From Apiospora phragmitis (taxonomy: Eukaryota; Ascomycota; Sordariomycetes; Amphisphaeriales; Apiosporaceae): DNA of 64,000 nucleotides. The stretch is from the NCBI GenBank assembly GCA_038363925.1, contig JAQQWL010000003.1:248001-312000 (forward strand), in the 5' to 3' direction. Shown piece after piece: positions 45,886-57,018 of the stretch (position 1 is the stretch's first letter; every line of letters begins with the position of its first letter). The notes under the pieces were generated by a model. That model saw nothing but the letters and a program-made list of their open reading frames with translations, did no database searches and had not been told where the DNA came from. The position numbers and the translations under genes are program-made.

Positions 45886-47201
45886 GCATACAGGTTTATC
45901 TCCAATCCAGAGGAATGGGGCTGCCATGCTTTTGATATTTGACTCGAGATGCAGTCGATGCAAATGGTTTGCTGTTCTTGTCTTCTTGGAGGGACGTGTA
46001 ACAGTTAAAGGCTTGGTTCAGAGTACGTTGTGTACAGGCCTTACCTGCCTCTCAACCTTCTCTTGCTGCAGTGTATGGCAACAGAGCCCAGCAACTGCCG
46101 AGTGGGTGCGGGATGGCGAGACAGGACAAGATAACCTATCATCACCTTTTGTCTTACGGTTCACTATGGTAGGCCCACGGAAAGAAACTGGCTGTGGATG
46201 TTACTGACGGAAGTATGGAGTGCTATCTGCCCAGAAAATGATCTGCTTGCCATTGTTACTGGTAATCTGTATGATGCTGGCGATAGGAGACCAGCGGGGA
46301 AGCAGCTGGGTGCTGAAGGCGTTTCTGAGATCATTGAGTGGCCCGCAGAGTGGCCTGAGGAAGCCGTCCAAATGGTCCAGGTACCGTCCGACAAAGACGG
46401 CTTCGGAGCTCGTGGTCTATTGTCCCACGCCAAAGTAATACGTACAAGCGTCTTGCTAGAAATGAGATTTATCCATGTAGTAAACTCTAGAACCCTCGGG
46501 TTTCCTCTCGTCCGTTTCTGACCGGCCATTGGCAATGCGGAGCAATTCCTTGGCGCATTGCTCTGGTGACTGGTGGTCTTGTTGCTGTACCCAACAATCT
46601 CTCCAGCAAGTATGCTCGACTACATGCATTTTGGAGACATCGACTCCCTGAACGGCGACTGCTGGTGACAAGCAGGGAAACAGCCTAGTGTTCTGTTGTT
46701 GGTTGATGCTGGAATTTGGACTACGGGATAGGGTCGGCAAACAAACCAATAGTTTCCATCGGGGCCAATATCGCGTCGAGAGGTTGCAACGCTGGAGACG
46801 GGTGGAAAGCCAGTTGTTGACCCCGGTAAGATACATGGCCGCTCCAGGAAACAAGACACAGACCAGCACATAAAGTCAAGCAATGGCTGGCCAATTCCAA
46901 CCAGCTAATAACTACGATGTATCCAATTTCGTATGGATGAAGATGGCTGTTGGTCGTTGAGCCGTGGGCTGTTTGCAGCAACGTTACGCAGGTAAGAGTC
47001 GACAGCAATACAGCGGGCCGCAAAGGTTACCAAGATTTGATATCACAAAGAAGAAGTTGGCAGAGAATCAACCTCGTTCTACCTAGTCACACTGCGAAGG
47101 GCCAAAGTCATTGCCGGTTCATGCCAGTCGTCATTGTTTTGGTGTCATATTAGTACAGTTGCTCTATGATGTGACCCGTATTCCGTGACAGCCACGTTGC
47201 T
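45886..47201. other. Intergenic with doubtful small frames
   Basis: Only one frame here looks at all protein-like (entered separately). The rest carries overlapping frames on both strands without domains. Confidence 0.45.
46456..46869 (-). CDS. Possible small protein, doubtful
   Basis: The last 60 codons (KMHVVEHTCWRDCWVQQQ, then SPEQCAKELLRIANG) read like real coding sequence with paired cysteines. Upstream, a different frame near 47,020-46,950 gives a signal-peptide-like VLLSTLTCVTLLQTAHG. A spliced or frame-shifted small secreted protein is possible, but I found no convincing ATG or splice junction. It may be non-coding. Confidence 0.2.
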   Translation of the reverse strand: MLVCVLFPGAAMYLTGVNNWLSTRLQRCNLSTRYWPRWKLLVCLPTLSRSPNSSINQQQNTRLFPCLSPAVAVQGVDVSKMHVVEHTCWRDCWVQQQDHQSPEQCAKELLRIANGRSETDERKPEGSRVYYMDKSHF

Positions 47202-48164
47202 CTAGTTGTCTTCGGTGTTCTCGTTCTTGGCCAGATCGTTCTCCTTCAATAGCGTGGTGATCTCGTCCGCGCTCCACAGGCGGTGGTAGATCTTGCCGTC
47301 CTCTGTCTGACCCACTGTCGCGAATTCAACTAGAAGGGCTTGATGTCAGTATCGTGTTCGGGGATTAGAGGGGGGTGACGTAGTTCGGGGGAAGCTTACT
47401 CTTCTCGCTGCTCAGCTTCGTCGAGTCCATCGTCTTGCTGAGAACCTTGACCGCCATGGCACACGCCTCCTTCAGGGTGCAGTCCTCCTTGTAGTCCTGC
47501 TTCAACAAACTCGAGGCGCTCGCATTGTTGGCACCGGCGCTTGTGGCCTTCCAGCCGCCGTAGTTGCCCGAGGGGTTGCTGAGGTACAGCTGGAACTGGC
47601 GCTGGGGGTCCCAGCCGGCGTAGATGAAGGAGACACCGAAGGGTCGGAGACCGCCGTGTTGTGTGTAGCCCTGCTTCAGGTCGCAAAGCCGGCGCACAAG
47701 CTGCTCGCAGGGGATGTCTTCGTTGTAGGTGAGGAGGTAGCGCTGGGCGGCTTGGCGGGCGTAGTTGATGAGGATGTTGGCGTCGGCCGTCATGCCAGCG
47801 ACGGCGCAAATCATGTTGCTGTGGGTTGTCAGTTGCTGCAAAAAACAAAGAACCCTAAGCGACCTACTCGTTCAGAATGTAGAGCTTCTCGGCGGATGTG
47901 TCCTGCTCCAGCAGCTTGGATGTGACCTTGCGCTCGGCGGCCAAGACAATTCCATCCTTGGCGAGGATGCCGATGGCGGTACCGGCGTGGGAAATGGCCT
48001 CGAGGGCGTACTCGACTTGGTAGAGGCGGCCTTCGGGGGAGAAGATGGTTGTCTGGAGGGAGGAGGGTCAGCTTTGTTTGGTGCGGGCGGAGGCGCTCGA
48101 CAGCGGCAAGATGCGGGGAGGAATGGCACAGGTAGCTTACTCGGGAATCGTAGCGGCGAGACAT
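47202..48164 (-). CDS. PRE9: 20S proteasome subunit alpha-3 (PSMA4/Pre9 type)
   Basis: Exons 48164-48141, 48052-47868, 47818-47400 and 47329-47202 join with GT-AG sites to give 251 residues, the normal size. The first exon codes only for MSRRYDSR. The alpha-subunit signature follows directly ([20 protein letters not shown]). Later blocks match the alpha-3 type closely: [60 protein letters not shown] and [19 protein letters not shown]. The C-terminus is [13 protein letters not shown] plus an acidic tail. Alpha subunits form the outer rings of the 20S core and gate entry of unfolded substrate in cytosol and nucleus. Alpha-3 carries a gating tail. The gene is intact and highly conserved, which makes it a useful control for sequence quality. 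Confidence 0.96.
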
Positions 48165-49559
48165 GATGGCGAAACCTGAAGATGAAAATGCGCGCGGCAG
48201 TTATTTGTTTCGTTCCGAAGGGACCTGAAGAGACAACAAGGTTTCTTCTACGGTCGGGTTGGGTCTATCGTGTTGTCGGAAGTGTGTGATGCTGGGCGGG
48301 AAGGCTGAGGGAACGACGTAAGGTTGGAGCAGTCAGTGCAGGCAGAGAGCTGGCCAACGCAACTGATTGATACAGCGCTAAGGCTAGAGAAGGCTGGCAG
48401 GGAGCAGTGCTGTACTTTGGGTGGGCAGTAGGTAGCAGCGGTAGGCGGGCAGTGGTGCTAGGCAAGAGCCCATACGCGTACGGTAGCTGCGATTAGATAA
48501 GGGATTAGATAAGAAGTGCCACATCTACAAACACGCCACAGCACCTCAAGCTTGGAGCTTGGAGCTTGGACCCTTGGAGCTCTTTTTGTGGCGGAAGCTG
48601 TCTGGATTGAGATTTCCCATGGAACTGAGTCAGACTTGCTACAGGCGCATTCCTCAACCGGCTAGAAGGTTCTGGTCCGTGAGGAGGTACTGCCACCGCC
48701 ATTCTCCTAGGGTCAGGTACAAACATGGATGGAGACAGAGGCAGAGATCGATCAAGCCAATCCACCTCCGCTTCTCTGGACTGCCACTCCTCCGCACCCC
48801 TTCTACCCGAGCCCTCGCAATCTTCATCCATCAGCCAGTCGTCGTCTCACCTCCATCATCAATCCTCTTCCGTCGCAGTATGTGAGGGGGTCCTATCAAT
48901 CAATCAATGCCTTCGCATCTACGACCACTACGACTACCACGCGACACCATTCTGGCATGATTTGCAGCTCTTCCATTTTCCATCGACTTTGCGACTGACG
49001 ACGGCTTTCCTCTCCCTCCCCCAAACTCCACTTAACGAGGCACGCGATCTCGCGACCGTGATTTTCTGCAACACCGCCTTCACCTCTCCACGCGCAATCG
49101 ACTCGAATACCCTCAGCTGTGCACCCAGCTGTCGCCTAGTTCTCCGCGACACGGCTGCTATACTCTCCGCTCGACAAGACATCTTGGGACGTCGTGCTCT
49201 CCCGATCGTAGGTTGGAGGCAATTGGTCGACCCGGGGATTAGTGTTTTGCTGGCTGGGATCGATCAACACACACAGACTCTGCCCACACTTTGCGACATC
49301 ACATCGCTGTCGTACCACCTGCCTGTGTCGCGTCTGCCATTTCTTCAAAGCACTAGTTAAATCTTGCTGCGTAGAGTTTTCCCATGATTGCCCCGACCGT
49401 GACCGCCCGCCCTACCATTGCACCTCCCAATCGGCCTGCAAGCCACCACTAGTAAATACATACGCCTGTCGCATACAAAGCGGTCCGGTCCATCCTGCAA
49501 ACATCGGGACAGCAAAGCAACACAACAGCTTCACTCTGTAACAGCTTCACTCACCCACA
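48165..49559. promoter_or_regulatory. Divergent promoter region, proteasome alpha-3/Bye1
   Basis: About 1.4 kb separates the two start codons. A 211-codon frame at 48725-49360 (+) is rich in Ser, His and Pro and shows no domain. Its position just upstream of the Bye1 gene makes a long 5' leader more likely than a protein. A short tandem repeat lies at about 48,549-48,583. Confidence 0.45.
48549..48583 (+). repeat. Short tandem repeat (TTGGAGC units)
   Basis: Four near-copies of a 7-base TTGGAGC unit lie in tandem, the third and fourth separated by an imperfect unit. It lies in the proteasome/Bye1 promoter region. Confidence 0.6.
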
Positions 49560-52500
49560 ATGTCTGGTAAGCGCACCTCCCGCAACCGTATAGGCGCAAC
49601 GCGCGCGTCTCTGCCTGCGCCACCGTCGTCGTCGTCCACCTCGACCCGGAGCAGAAGAAGCGGCGCAACAAGTGTTCAGGCGCATGGCGAAGTCGCCATG
49701 CCCTCCCAGCAACCGTCACAAGATCACAGTCACTATCACACGCGCAGTCTAACACGTACTCTATTCACATCAGCAGCAGAGCAAGAGCCCCGGCGCTCGG
49801 TGCGTGCCACCAAGGGCCAGCACACCAAAGCCTTCGAGGCCCTTGAGAACGGCCCCCAGCCGACGAAGCGTAAACAAGCAGCCAAGAAGGGCAAGAAGGT
49901 GGCGCAGAAGGAAGAGGAAGAGGAGGACGAGGAGGTCATCCGCTGCGTCTGCGGCGCCATCTCCCAGGACAACGACGACCCCAATGAGCCGTGGATCGCC
50001 TGCGAGAAGTGCGGCGCCTGGCAGCACAACGTCTGCCTGGGCATGAGCATCTTCGACGACGATCTACCTAAGGAGTATTTCTGCGAGCAATGCAAGCCCG
50101 AAGACCACCAGGAGCTGCTCGACGGCATGGCCCGCGGCGAAGAGCCCTGGATTACGCGGCGGCAGAAGCACGAGGACGAGAACAAGAAGAAGAAGGGCGG
50201 CAAGAAGGGCAAGGCCAAGCGGGTCAGCGACTCCAAGGACCGCACGTCGCCCGCCGCGTCGGCCTCCAAGGCCAAGCCTTCGCCCACGCCCGAGGTGAAG
50301 AAGGAGGAGGAGCCAGCAGCCAAGGGCAAGCGGAAACAGCGCGACCACTCGCAAGGGCCCCAGAGCAAGCTGCGCAAGGTCGCCGAGACGCCCGCCGTCG
50401 CGTCTTCTGGGCCCAAGTATACACCACCCGAAGACCTGGCCACCAGTGCCGACAAGCTGGAGCCTGCCGCCCGGAAGAAGGTCGCGCAGGGTCTGCAGAA
50501 GTCGCTGGAGGCTGCCCTCGACGCGGCCGTGAAGGACCAGCTTTTCAGCATCCCGAAAGACAGCAACAAGAAGAGTCTCGCCGAGCGCCACGCCCTCGAG
50601 ATTGAGCGCGCCCTGCACGACAGCCACAGCCAGCAGGCCGCCACCACCCAGGCGCGGACCCTGATCTTCAACCTCAAGAGGAACGTACCGCTGGCCATCC
50701 GCGTCTTCAACCGCTCCCTATCGCCGCCTACGGTGGCCTCCATGTCCACCAACGAGCTGGCCACCGAAGAGCTGCAACGGGAGACGGCCGAGATGAAGGC
50801 CAAGGCTGACAAGCAGTCTACCCTGGTGGCCGAGGAAGCCCCGCGCGTCCGACGCACCCACAAGGGCGACGAGATCGTCGAGAACGAGAGCTTTACCGCC
50901 ACCACGGAGGAGGTTCCCTCGGTTCTGCGGAGACAGAGCGTTAAGGACGCCTCTGCTGCTGGCGAATCGAGCAAGTCTCCGGGCCAGGGCGCATCCGCCA
51001 CATCACCCGGCACCGAGCGACCAGCCAAACCACTCCGAGTGGACACCCAAGCAGGCGCACAGCGGTCGCCCAAGTTCGACATCGACAAAGTCTTCTCGAG
51101 TGTGCGGTCTCCTTCTGCCTCCGCACACCAGCGTCGCCCTTCCGCGCCGGTCCCTTCCACGGGCCCTGGTGTGGACCCTGATGTCGACCGCATGTTGGAC
51201 GACGGCACCGACTCACCCCCCTACTCGCCCACGGAAAACCTGGACCCCGATGCGGTGTGGCACGGCGACCTCAAGATGGGCAACACGGCCGAGTTCCGTG
51301 CGGTGGCCAAGTACGCCGGCGGTGCCGACCTGAGCAAGCAGAGCGGCATCGCCTGGAACGACCTGATCCCGGTCGTCCTGAACGTGGCCGGCCGCATCCC
51401 CGAGGACAAGGCGGTGCCGTACCTGTGCGGTCTGAGGTATAACAACCAGATCGACTTGGTCATCACCAGCCTGTCCGTGGCCGACCCCAACGACGTCGCG
51501 GCGCGGGCCAACTTCCAAACCGTCGTGAACTACTTCATGTCGAAGAAGCGGTACGGCGTCGTGGGCGACAGGAAGCTCGGCAACGTCCGGGATACCTACC
51601 TCGTGCCCATACCCGAGGGCGACGGCCCCTTGCCGGAACCGCTGCAGAACATCGAGGGCCACCTCATTCCCCAGAACCGGACCGAGCCGCTCTTGCTGCT
51701 GATCTTTGTGTACCGCGACGAGAAGCTCCAGCCTTTTGTCAGTACCGAGGCCCAGGTGGCGCCTGTGCCACAGGGCACCCCGACGCCGTCGTCGATGCAG
51801 GCCTCTACTCCCGTGCCTGATCGCCGGCAGTCTTCGGTGGCCGCGCCTACCTGGTCACCGGCAACGCCACAGGCACCGCCCAGCGCGACATTCCCGTCGC
51901 ATCAGAGCCATACGCCTATCCCACCTCCTGTCATACCTGGCCAAGTTGCCCCGGTTGCGGCACAGGCTCCAAGCCCTGCTCCTCAACCTCCCCATCAGGC
52001 CCAGCCTCAAGCTCCGCATCAGGCTCAACCTCAGGTTCCGCATCAGCCTCAGCCTCAGCAATATCCATCACAACCACCTCAACCTCAACATCAACCACAA
52101 GTTCAGCCTCAGCCCCATCCTCAACCCCAAGGACAGCAACCTCAACATCACGCCGAAGCCCAGCACCAGCACCAGCCTCCGTACCAGATGCAACCACCTC
52201 CCCAGATCCAGCAGCCGCCCCAGCTGCAGCAACCAGCCCAATTCCAACCGCAACCACCGGCACAACCCCGACAGACGCCTGGCCATGTGGCTGCTCCCTC
52301 GCCGCCGCCTCCTCCGACGCAACAAGAGATCGAAGCCCTAAAACGGGCCCAGGCCGAGGGCGAGGAAAAGGCGCGGCAGGTCCTAGGCCCGCTGTTCAAC
52401 AGCCCAACGGTGACGTTCCTGCTGCCGCACGCGGCGCGCATGAAGGAGGGCGAGTGGAACGCGGTGAAGCGGTGTCTGGAGCGGGACCCGCACGCGCGCA

Positions 52501-52706
52501 ACGACCTGCCCCTGCTCAGCAAGCTGCTGACCGAGGAGGGCAACAACGCGCGCCAGAACGGCCAGACGACGCAGGCGCCGCAGCAGCAGCATCCCAACAG
52601 CGCGTCGCCGGGCGTGGTGCAGACGACGCTCGCGGCCGCGGCGGCCAACTTGCCGCCTGGGGCACCCCAGTCGGCGCCATCGGCTACCGTGCAGCCTAAA
52701 GCATAA
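49560..52706 (+). CDS. BYE1: Bye1-type transcription regulator (PHD, TFIIS central, SPOC)
   Basis: Read without splicing, the frame gives 1,048 residues. Bye1 proteins bind RNA polymerase II and methylated histone H3 in the nucleus and modulate elongation. Domains in order: basic N-terminus (RRSVRATKGQHTKAFE); PHD finger at about 127-182 (CVCG, WIACEKCGAWQHNVCLG, CEQC); lysine-rich linker; TFIIS central domain at about 293-415 (ARKKVAQGLQKSLEAAL, RTLIFNLKRNVPLAIRVF); SPOC domain at about 565-725 (AVWHGDLKMGNTAEF, PYLCGLRYNNQIDLVI). A Pro/Gln-rich stretch at about 750-930 and a C-terminal helical tail follow. A likely intron, 49567-49773 (GTAAGC donor, CTAAC branch site, CAG acceptor), is 207 bases with no stop. 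Splicing would give MSAAEQEPRRSVRATKG, the more family-like start, and 979 residues. No frame errors are seen. Confidence 0.92.
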   Translation: MSGKRTSRNRIGATRASLPAPPSSSSTSTRSRRSGATSVQAHGEVAMPSQQPSQDHSHYHTRSLTRTLFTSAAEQEPRRSVRATKGQHTKAFEALENGPQPTKRKQAAKKGKKVAQKEEEEEDEEVIRCVCGAISQDNDDPNEPWIACEKCGAWQHNVCLGMSIFDDDLPKEYFCEQCKPEDHQELLDGMARGEEPWITRRQKHEDENKKKKGGKKGKAKRVSDSKDRTSPAASASKAKPSPTPEVKKEEEPAAKGKRKQRDHSQGPQSKLRKVAETPAVASSGPKYTPPEDLATSADKLEPAARKKVAQGLQKSLEAALDAAVKDQLFSIPKDSNKKSLAERHALEIERALHDSHSQQAATTQARTLIFNLKRNVPLAIRVFNRSLSPPTVASMSTNELATEELQRETAEMKAKADKQSTLVAEEAPRVRRTHKGDEIVENESFTATTEEVPSVLRRQSVKDASAAGESSKSPGQGASATSPGTERPAKPLRVDTQAGAQRSPKFDIDKVFSSVRSPSASAHQRRPSAPVPSTGPGVDPDVDRMLDDGTDSPPYSPTENLDPDAVWHGDLKMGNTAEFRAVAKYAGGADLSKQSGIAWNDLIPVVLNVAGRIPEDKAVPYLCGLRYNNQIDLVITSLSVADPNDVAARANFQTVVNYFMSKKRYGVVGDRKLGNVRDTYLVPIPEGDGPLPEPLQNIEGHLIPQNRTEPLLLLIFVYRDEKLQPFVSTEAQVAPVPQGTPTPSSMQASTPVPDRRQSSVAAPTWSPATPQAPPSATFPSHQSHTPIPPPVIPGQVAPVAAQAPSPAPQPPHQAQPQAPHQAQPQVPHQPQPQQYPSQPPQPQHQPQVQPQPHPQPQGQQPQHHAEAQHQHQPPYQMQPPPQIQQPPQLQQPAQFQPQPPAQPRQTPGHVAAPSPPPPPTQQEIEALKRAQAEGEEKARQVLGPLFNSPTVTFLLPHAARMKEGEWNAVKRCLERDPHARNDLPLLSKLLTEEGNNARQNGQTTQAPQQQHPNSASPGVVQTTLAAAAANLPPGAPQSAPSATVQPKA

Positions 52707-54654
52707 GGACACGGTGGTGTCGCAGCAGAAACTTGCAATCCTGCGTCAGAGTTATCGAAATGTTCTTGGTTCTTTGGAGTCGGACGGAAAGGGCCTGCCT
52801 GTACTTTGGTAGCTTATTCCAAAACTCTGTTGGGATGAGAGCGAAGCCGAATACAGATTGATGATGTCTACTACCTGATCACTCTGGTTCCTATTCCTGG
52901 GCTGCTGCTGTCATAGGATGGTACGGCCGGCCCGTCTTGGAACTCGCGCACGCGTCGTCTTCTATCGGTGTGTTTTGCCCCATGGTGCTCATCCGGCTGG
53001 GTTACAGCTGCAACCGACTAGGGGCACAATCTTTTTGGGCCACGCATCTCTATATCTTGCTATCCGCGCACACATACCACTCTCCGCAACTGCGACATCG
53101 CCATGAAACGTTTGCATCCGTCGTGTATCGGTTACATGCCACCGATCTTGGTCAACTGACTTAGGTCTCAGTCAGAAGAAGCGATGGCGATGGCGATGGC
53201 GATGGAGATGGAAAGGTGGAAGGAACTGGGGACGCGTGGATGCTGTATGGAACAACCGTGTATATCATTCTGTCCAGTGTATGGAGTCTCGGCGTTTCAA
53301 CCTAATAATACGAGACAGAACATAAATGCTTTTGCTGTGTAATTTGTCCCTTGAGTATCCCGAGTTGTGCGGTTTGGTGTGGGATAACCTCATGCCAGCT
53401 GCGTACCGGGGTCAACAGTGATCGATATACCATAACCGTGTTCCTTTCCAGAGACCATTCTTCCCCTGTATGCCGCATGTCTTTTGGCTACGTTATCGTC
53501 CCGCTGACTTATCTCAGAGGCGAATATTAATCTAGAAAGCATGAACATCATATCATGCATCTCTACGCTATTGACACTGTTAATAGAGACAGAGATGGCG
53601 GTTGTAATAAAATGCGGTGTGTATAAGTAGATCAGCGCATGCATTTACCTCCCTGGCCCATGAAGTTCCCGCGGCTGGCCGCATGAAAGACACCAAGGCG
53701 ACCTACCAGTTCCAGGTATACGTACGTACATTGGGCAAGATCTCGAACCACCGCTTTGAGGCAAGCGATTCAGAGTACCGGAAGTTGACCTCGGAGTGGT
53801 AGGCCGCGTAATGGTGCACCGGGAAGCGGGCCCTTGGGCGCCATTAGGAACTCGAGCATCTCCCTGCCGGTGCCCTCGGGTACGAGTCGGGGCAAGCCGA
53901 AGAGTAGGCAGCCCACGTGTGTTAATGAACAGGGCCTCCTCCTTGTTGGATCCGCATTGGTATGCATAGATGTGTTTACTCACGGAATTGCAAGTATTGA
54001 AGTTTCGGCCTAGTCACAGGCCGACACATACTTCGTTCCTCGGATTGCGTCTCCTTCGCGTCTATGTAGTTAATCTCCTGCAGCTGAAGTGGCGATCTAG
54101 GGAAGCTATCAAACGTTACGAGCAGATGAAAGGGGGATGTTTACCGAGTAAACGGAGAGCTAGTTCTCAAGCCCTAATGCTAGCTACCACGTTTATAAGT
54201 CAACATTCAACTAGCATTTTTAAGTATGCACAAGCACACGGCAAGCACCTTCATACCGGGACCATTTACCGTAAGTAAGCATTGGCAAGCCCATCGACTC
54301 CACTTATGCCGCAACGCAAAGTTGAGATTCGAAGCTGACAGTGGAGTCTAATTTCAGTTTCATGATGAAAGGGGAGTTGCCTATCATCGACTAACGATAT
54401 CAGAATGCCTAGAGTCGAGACTAAGTGGCATCTGCCAGGAAGGTAGTTTCTATAGACCCGGACTTGAGTTGCGCGCTTACATATCGTCTCCGGACTTAGA
54501 GTAGATGACTTTACTATTTGAAAGTGTGTGGGGGAAAGAGAGAGGGAAAGCATTCCAACACTTCGTTTAACAACCCTATCAAACTCTTCTTCCTCCCCAA
54601 CCCGCAGCTCATCGCCTCCTACCTTCTTCGTGCATAAGGCAAACCAGACTTGAT
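52707..54654. other. Intergenic, no gene seen
   Basis: This holds the 3' flanks of the Bye1 gene and of the dehydrogenase. Short frames at 52918-53164 (+) and 53645-53983 (-) have no domain. AT content rises around 54,000-54,400. Confidence 0.5.
53182..53208 (+). repeat. GATGGC microsatellite
   Basis: Four to five copies of a GATGGC hexamer in tandem, the last one imperfect (GATGGA). Confidence 0.8.
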
Positions 54655-55577
54655 CTACCAAGGCTGCACCATATCCCGCCGCACCACCTTGCCCACCTCC
54701 CCATCTCGCTTCCTCTCCACGACGTCCCGGACCGTCTCCCCGCCCACAGCCGGGTCGAGCGCCCCCGCAGCCCGCAGCCGGTCCGCCCCCCCCCCGCCGA
54801 GCCCCGTCGCCAGGAACCCCGGGCTGACGGCCCAGACTTTCACGCCGTCGTTGCGCAGGATGCGCGCCCACTCCCGCATCAGCATGTTGAGCCCCGTCTT
54901 GGCGGACCGGTAGCCCGTCACGCTCATGGTCCCCGGCGGATTTACCTTAGGCCACCCCGCCGGCGGCGACGCGTTCAGCCGCTGCGCCATGGGCGTGTCG
55001 AACACCTCGGTCTCGGCCAGGGTCGAGGTGCCCGACGTGACGAACAAGAGTCGCGGGCTGGCGCTTTGGAGAAGGAGGGGCGCCGCGAGCTGCGTCAGGA
55101 CGTGCGTGCCGCTGACGTTGACGTCCCACATGGCGTTGAAGGCGTCCCGGACCGACATGCCGCGGCCGGCGGGGGCGATGTCGAAGTCGAAGCTGGCGCC
55201 GCCGTTATTGATGAGAACGTCAAGGCGGCCGCCGTGCTTGGAAGAAATGGCCTCGACGGCCTGCTCGAGCGAGGCGTCGGACTCGAGGTCGGCCTGCTGC
55301 ACGCTCAGGGTGGAGGCGGAGTCCGGGACCTCCTTCTGCAAGGTCGCGATCGCTTCTTCGCCCTTGGAGACGGTGCGGCAGCCGACGATGATCTCGTAGG
55401 GGCGCGGGGACTGGTAGAGGGCTTTGACGACCTCGTATCCTAGACCGGTGTTGCCTGTGTGGCGGGGTTATCATGAAAAAGTTAGACGAGGACAACGTCC
55501 TCTACCCTCTTTGCTTTGGCTATTACGGGGTGTACTATACCGCCAGTGATGAAGACAATCTCCTTGTTGGATGCCAT
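54655..55577 (-). CDS. Short-chain dehydrogenase/reductase
   Basis: Two exons, 55577-55541 and 55454-54655, join through an 86-base intron to give 278 residues, a usual SDR length. The start reads MASNKEIVFITGGNTGLGYE, with the glycine-rich TGxxxGxG nucleotide-binding motif split by the intron. Later motifs are DVLINNGG (an NNAG variant), the catalytic serine region LLFVTSGTS and the active-site YRSAKTGLNML (YxxxK). PGFLATGLGG follows. These enzymes oxidise or reduce alcohols and ketones with NAD(P)H, usually in the cytosol; the substrate cannot be read. The GC-rich coding region, intact frame and clear splice sites argue for a working gene. Confidence 0.92.
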
Positions 55578-57018
55578 GGTGATGTGTGGTAGTTCGTTTT
55601 CTTCTCGAACTCAGTAATAAGAACTACTGATGAACGACGTTCAAAGACTTTAGCAAAGTATTCGTCGATGTGTATATAGTGAATTCGAATATGGATTGTA
55701 TAGGAGGAGAGTATGTTAATAGAAAGCAATGAACATCTAGCTCAATCACTCAAGCAACTATTTATGCGGTCGCCTAACAAGGTGAGGGCGTCACTCGTAT
55801 CTCCGGCTCGGTCTTGCGCCTAAGGAGGCCGGGCATATCCCCTCACTGGCTTACGTGGGGCGTTAACTCCATGTATGTATTGTAGCTAGGTTGCCTGGTT
55901 TGACTAACGGATAAAGCAATGCACCACAACGGGGGGCATTGGGGTCGGCTCTGGGGAGCGATCTCTAACTAATGTCTAACTACATCCTGATGACGTATGT
56001 GGATTCAGCTCGTTGTCTCATCTTGGTAGACGAAGAGTGAGTGAATAAATGAATGAATGATGTCGGCCTCTAGTGCCTATGGTCCCAATAGGTTCGAACT
56101 CTTGGCCGTCCCTCTATGTCGGTCAGTTTAGAGAACTTGGGTCAACACTAGAATGCTGCGTCCATATCATCACATGGCAAGGCAAACCCAGAGCCAGCAC
56201 GGTAGGCAAAACAGCGCGGATATCTAAAACGATTCTTTATTCAGCTTTGTATTAAGGCAGGAATAGCTCCCGCCATGTTTGTCTATGCTGTTATCTACTT
56301 GGAGAACGGGGGGGGCTGCTAGGTAGGAGTGGAGTCGTTCGCCCGCATTCCCCTGAAGTCTCAACTGCAAAAAAAGCACGAGAGATTTTCATCTCGCATC
56401 GCTGGTACAGGCAGCAAGCAACAGACCGACCAGTGGATCTCTTGTCTTCCACCCCCCAGCCATCAGCTCCTCCTCCCTTCGTCGTTTTCACCCGCTTCGC
56501 AGTTCCACTCGACAACGCCGCTTGGTGCCACAGGCGTGTCCCAATTGTGGTAACTTTGGCTTTCGAGGTGACCGGCCATGATATGATGCTCATCAGAAAC
56601 TTGCCCGTAGCAGATCGCTGTGATAACTGAATGTTCCTCCCCGGCCCTACTGCCGAGCAACGGCCAAAGTGGACTTGACTCCACCATCCTGGCGAGAAGA
56701 CTGCTGTTGGAAATCTACCTCGTAAAATTGAGTATTGTCCCACGGGAGGAGACGTCAAAACCACTGCCTGAAGGCATGCAAATCATCAGCGAGAGCAAGA
56801 AACGCCGATGGACACCAATGCGAGATGCCATGTCAACTAGAGAACTCGCCGGACCCTGTATCCTCAACGGACATCATCCATGTCCAGAGAGCTGTTTTTC
56901 TATGCATGCAGCCCTACCATTGATACTCCGTGAACCCTCCTTTTTCCATGTAGCCGGTGACGCCGTCATCATCATCATCAAGTCGTGAATTCTTACCACC
57001 ACACTCCAATCCTTTCAT
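55578..57018. other. Intergenic, no gene seen
   Basis: This region contains no supported gene. Overlapping frames at 56291-56988 lie on both strands and share the same bases, so they are probably not coding. Confidence 0.5.

Noticed and set aside
48725..49360. 211-codon frame upstream of the Bye1 gene
   Set aside because: It is low in complexity at its start and has no recognisable domain. A long 5' leader is more likely. I did not enter it as a gene.
49736..51208. 490-codon minus-strand frame
   Set aside because: It lies entirely opposite the Bye1 coding region and is Ser/Arg/Leu-rich, typical of the antisense of a GC-biased gene. No domain was seen.
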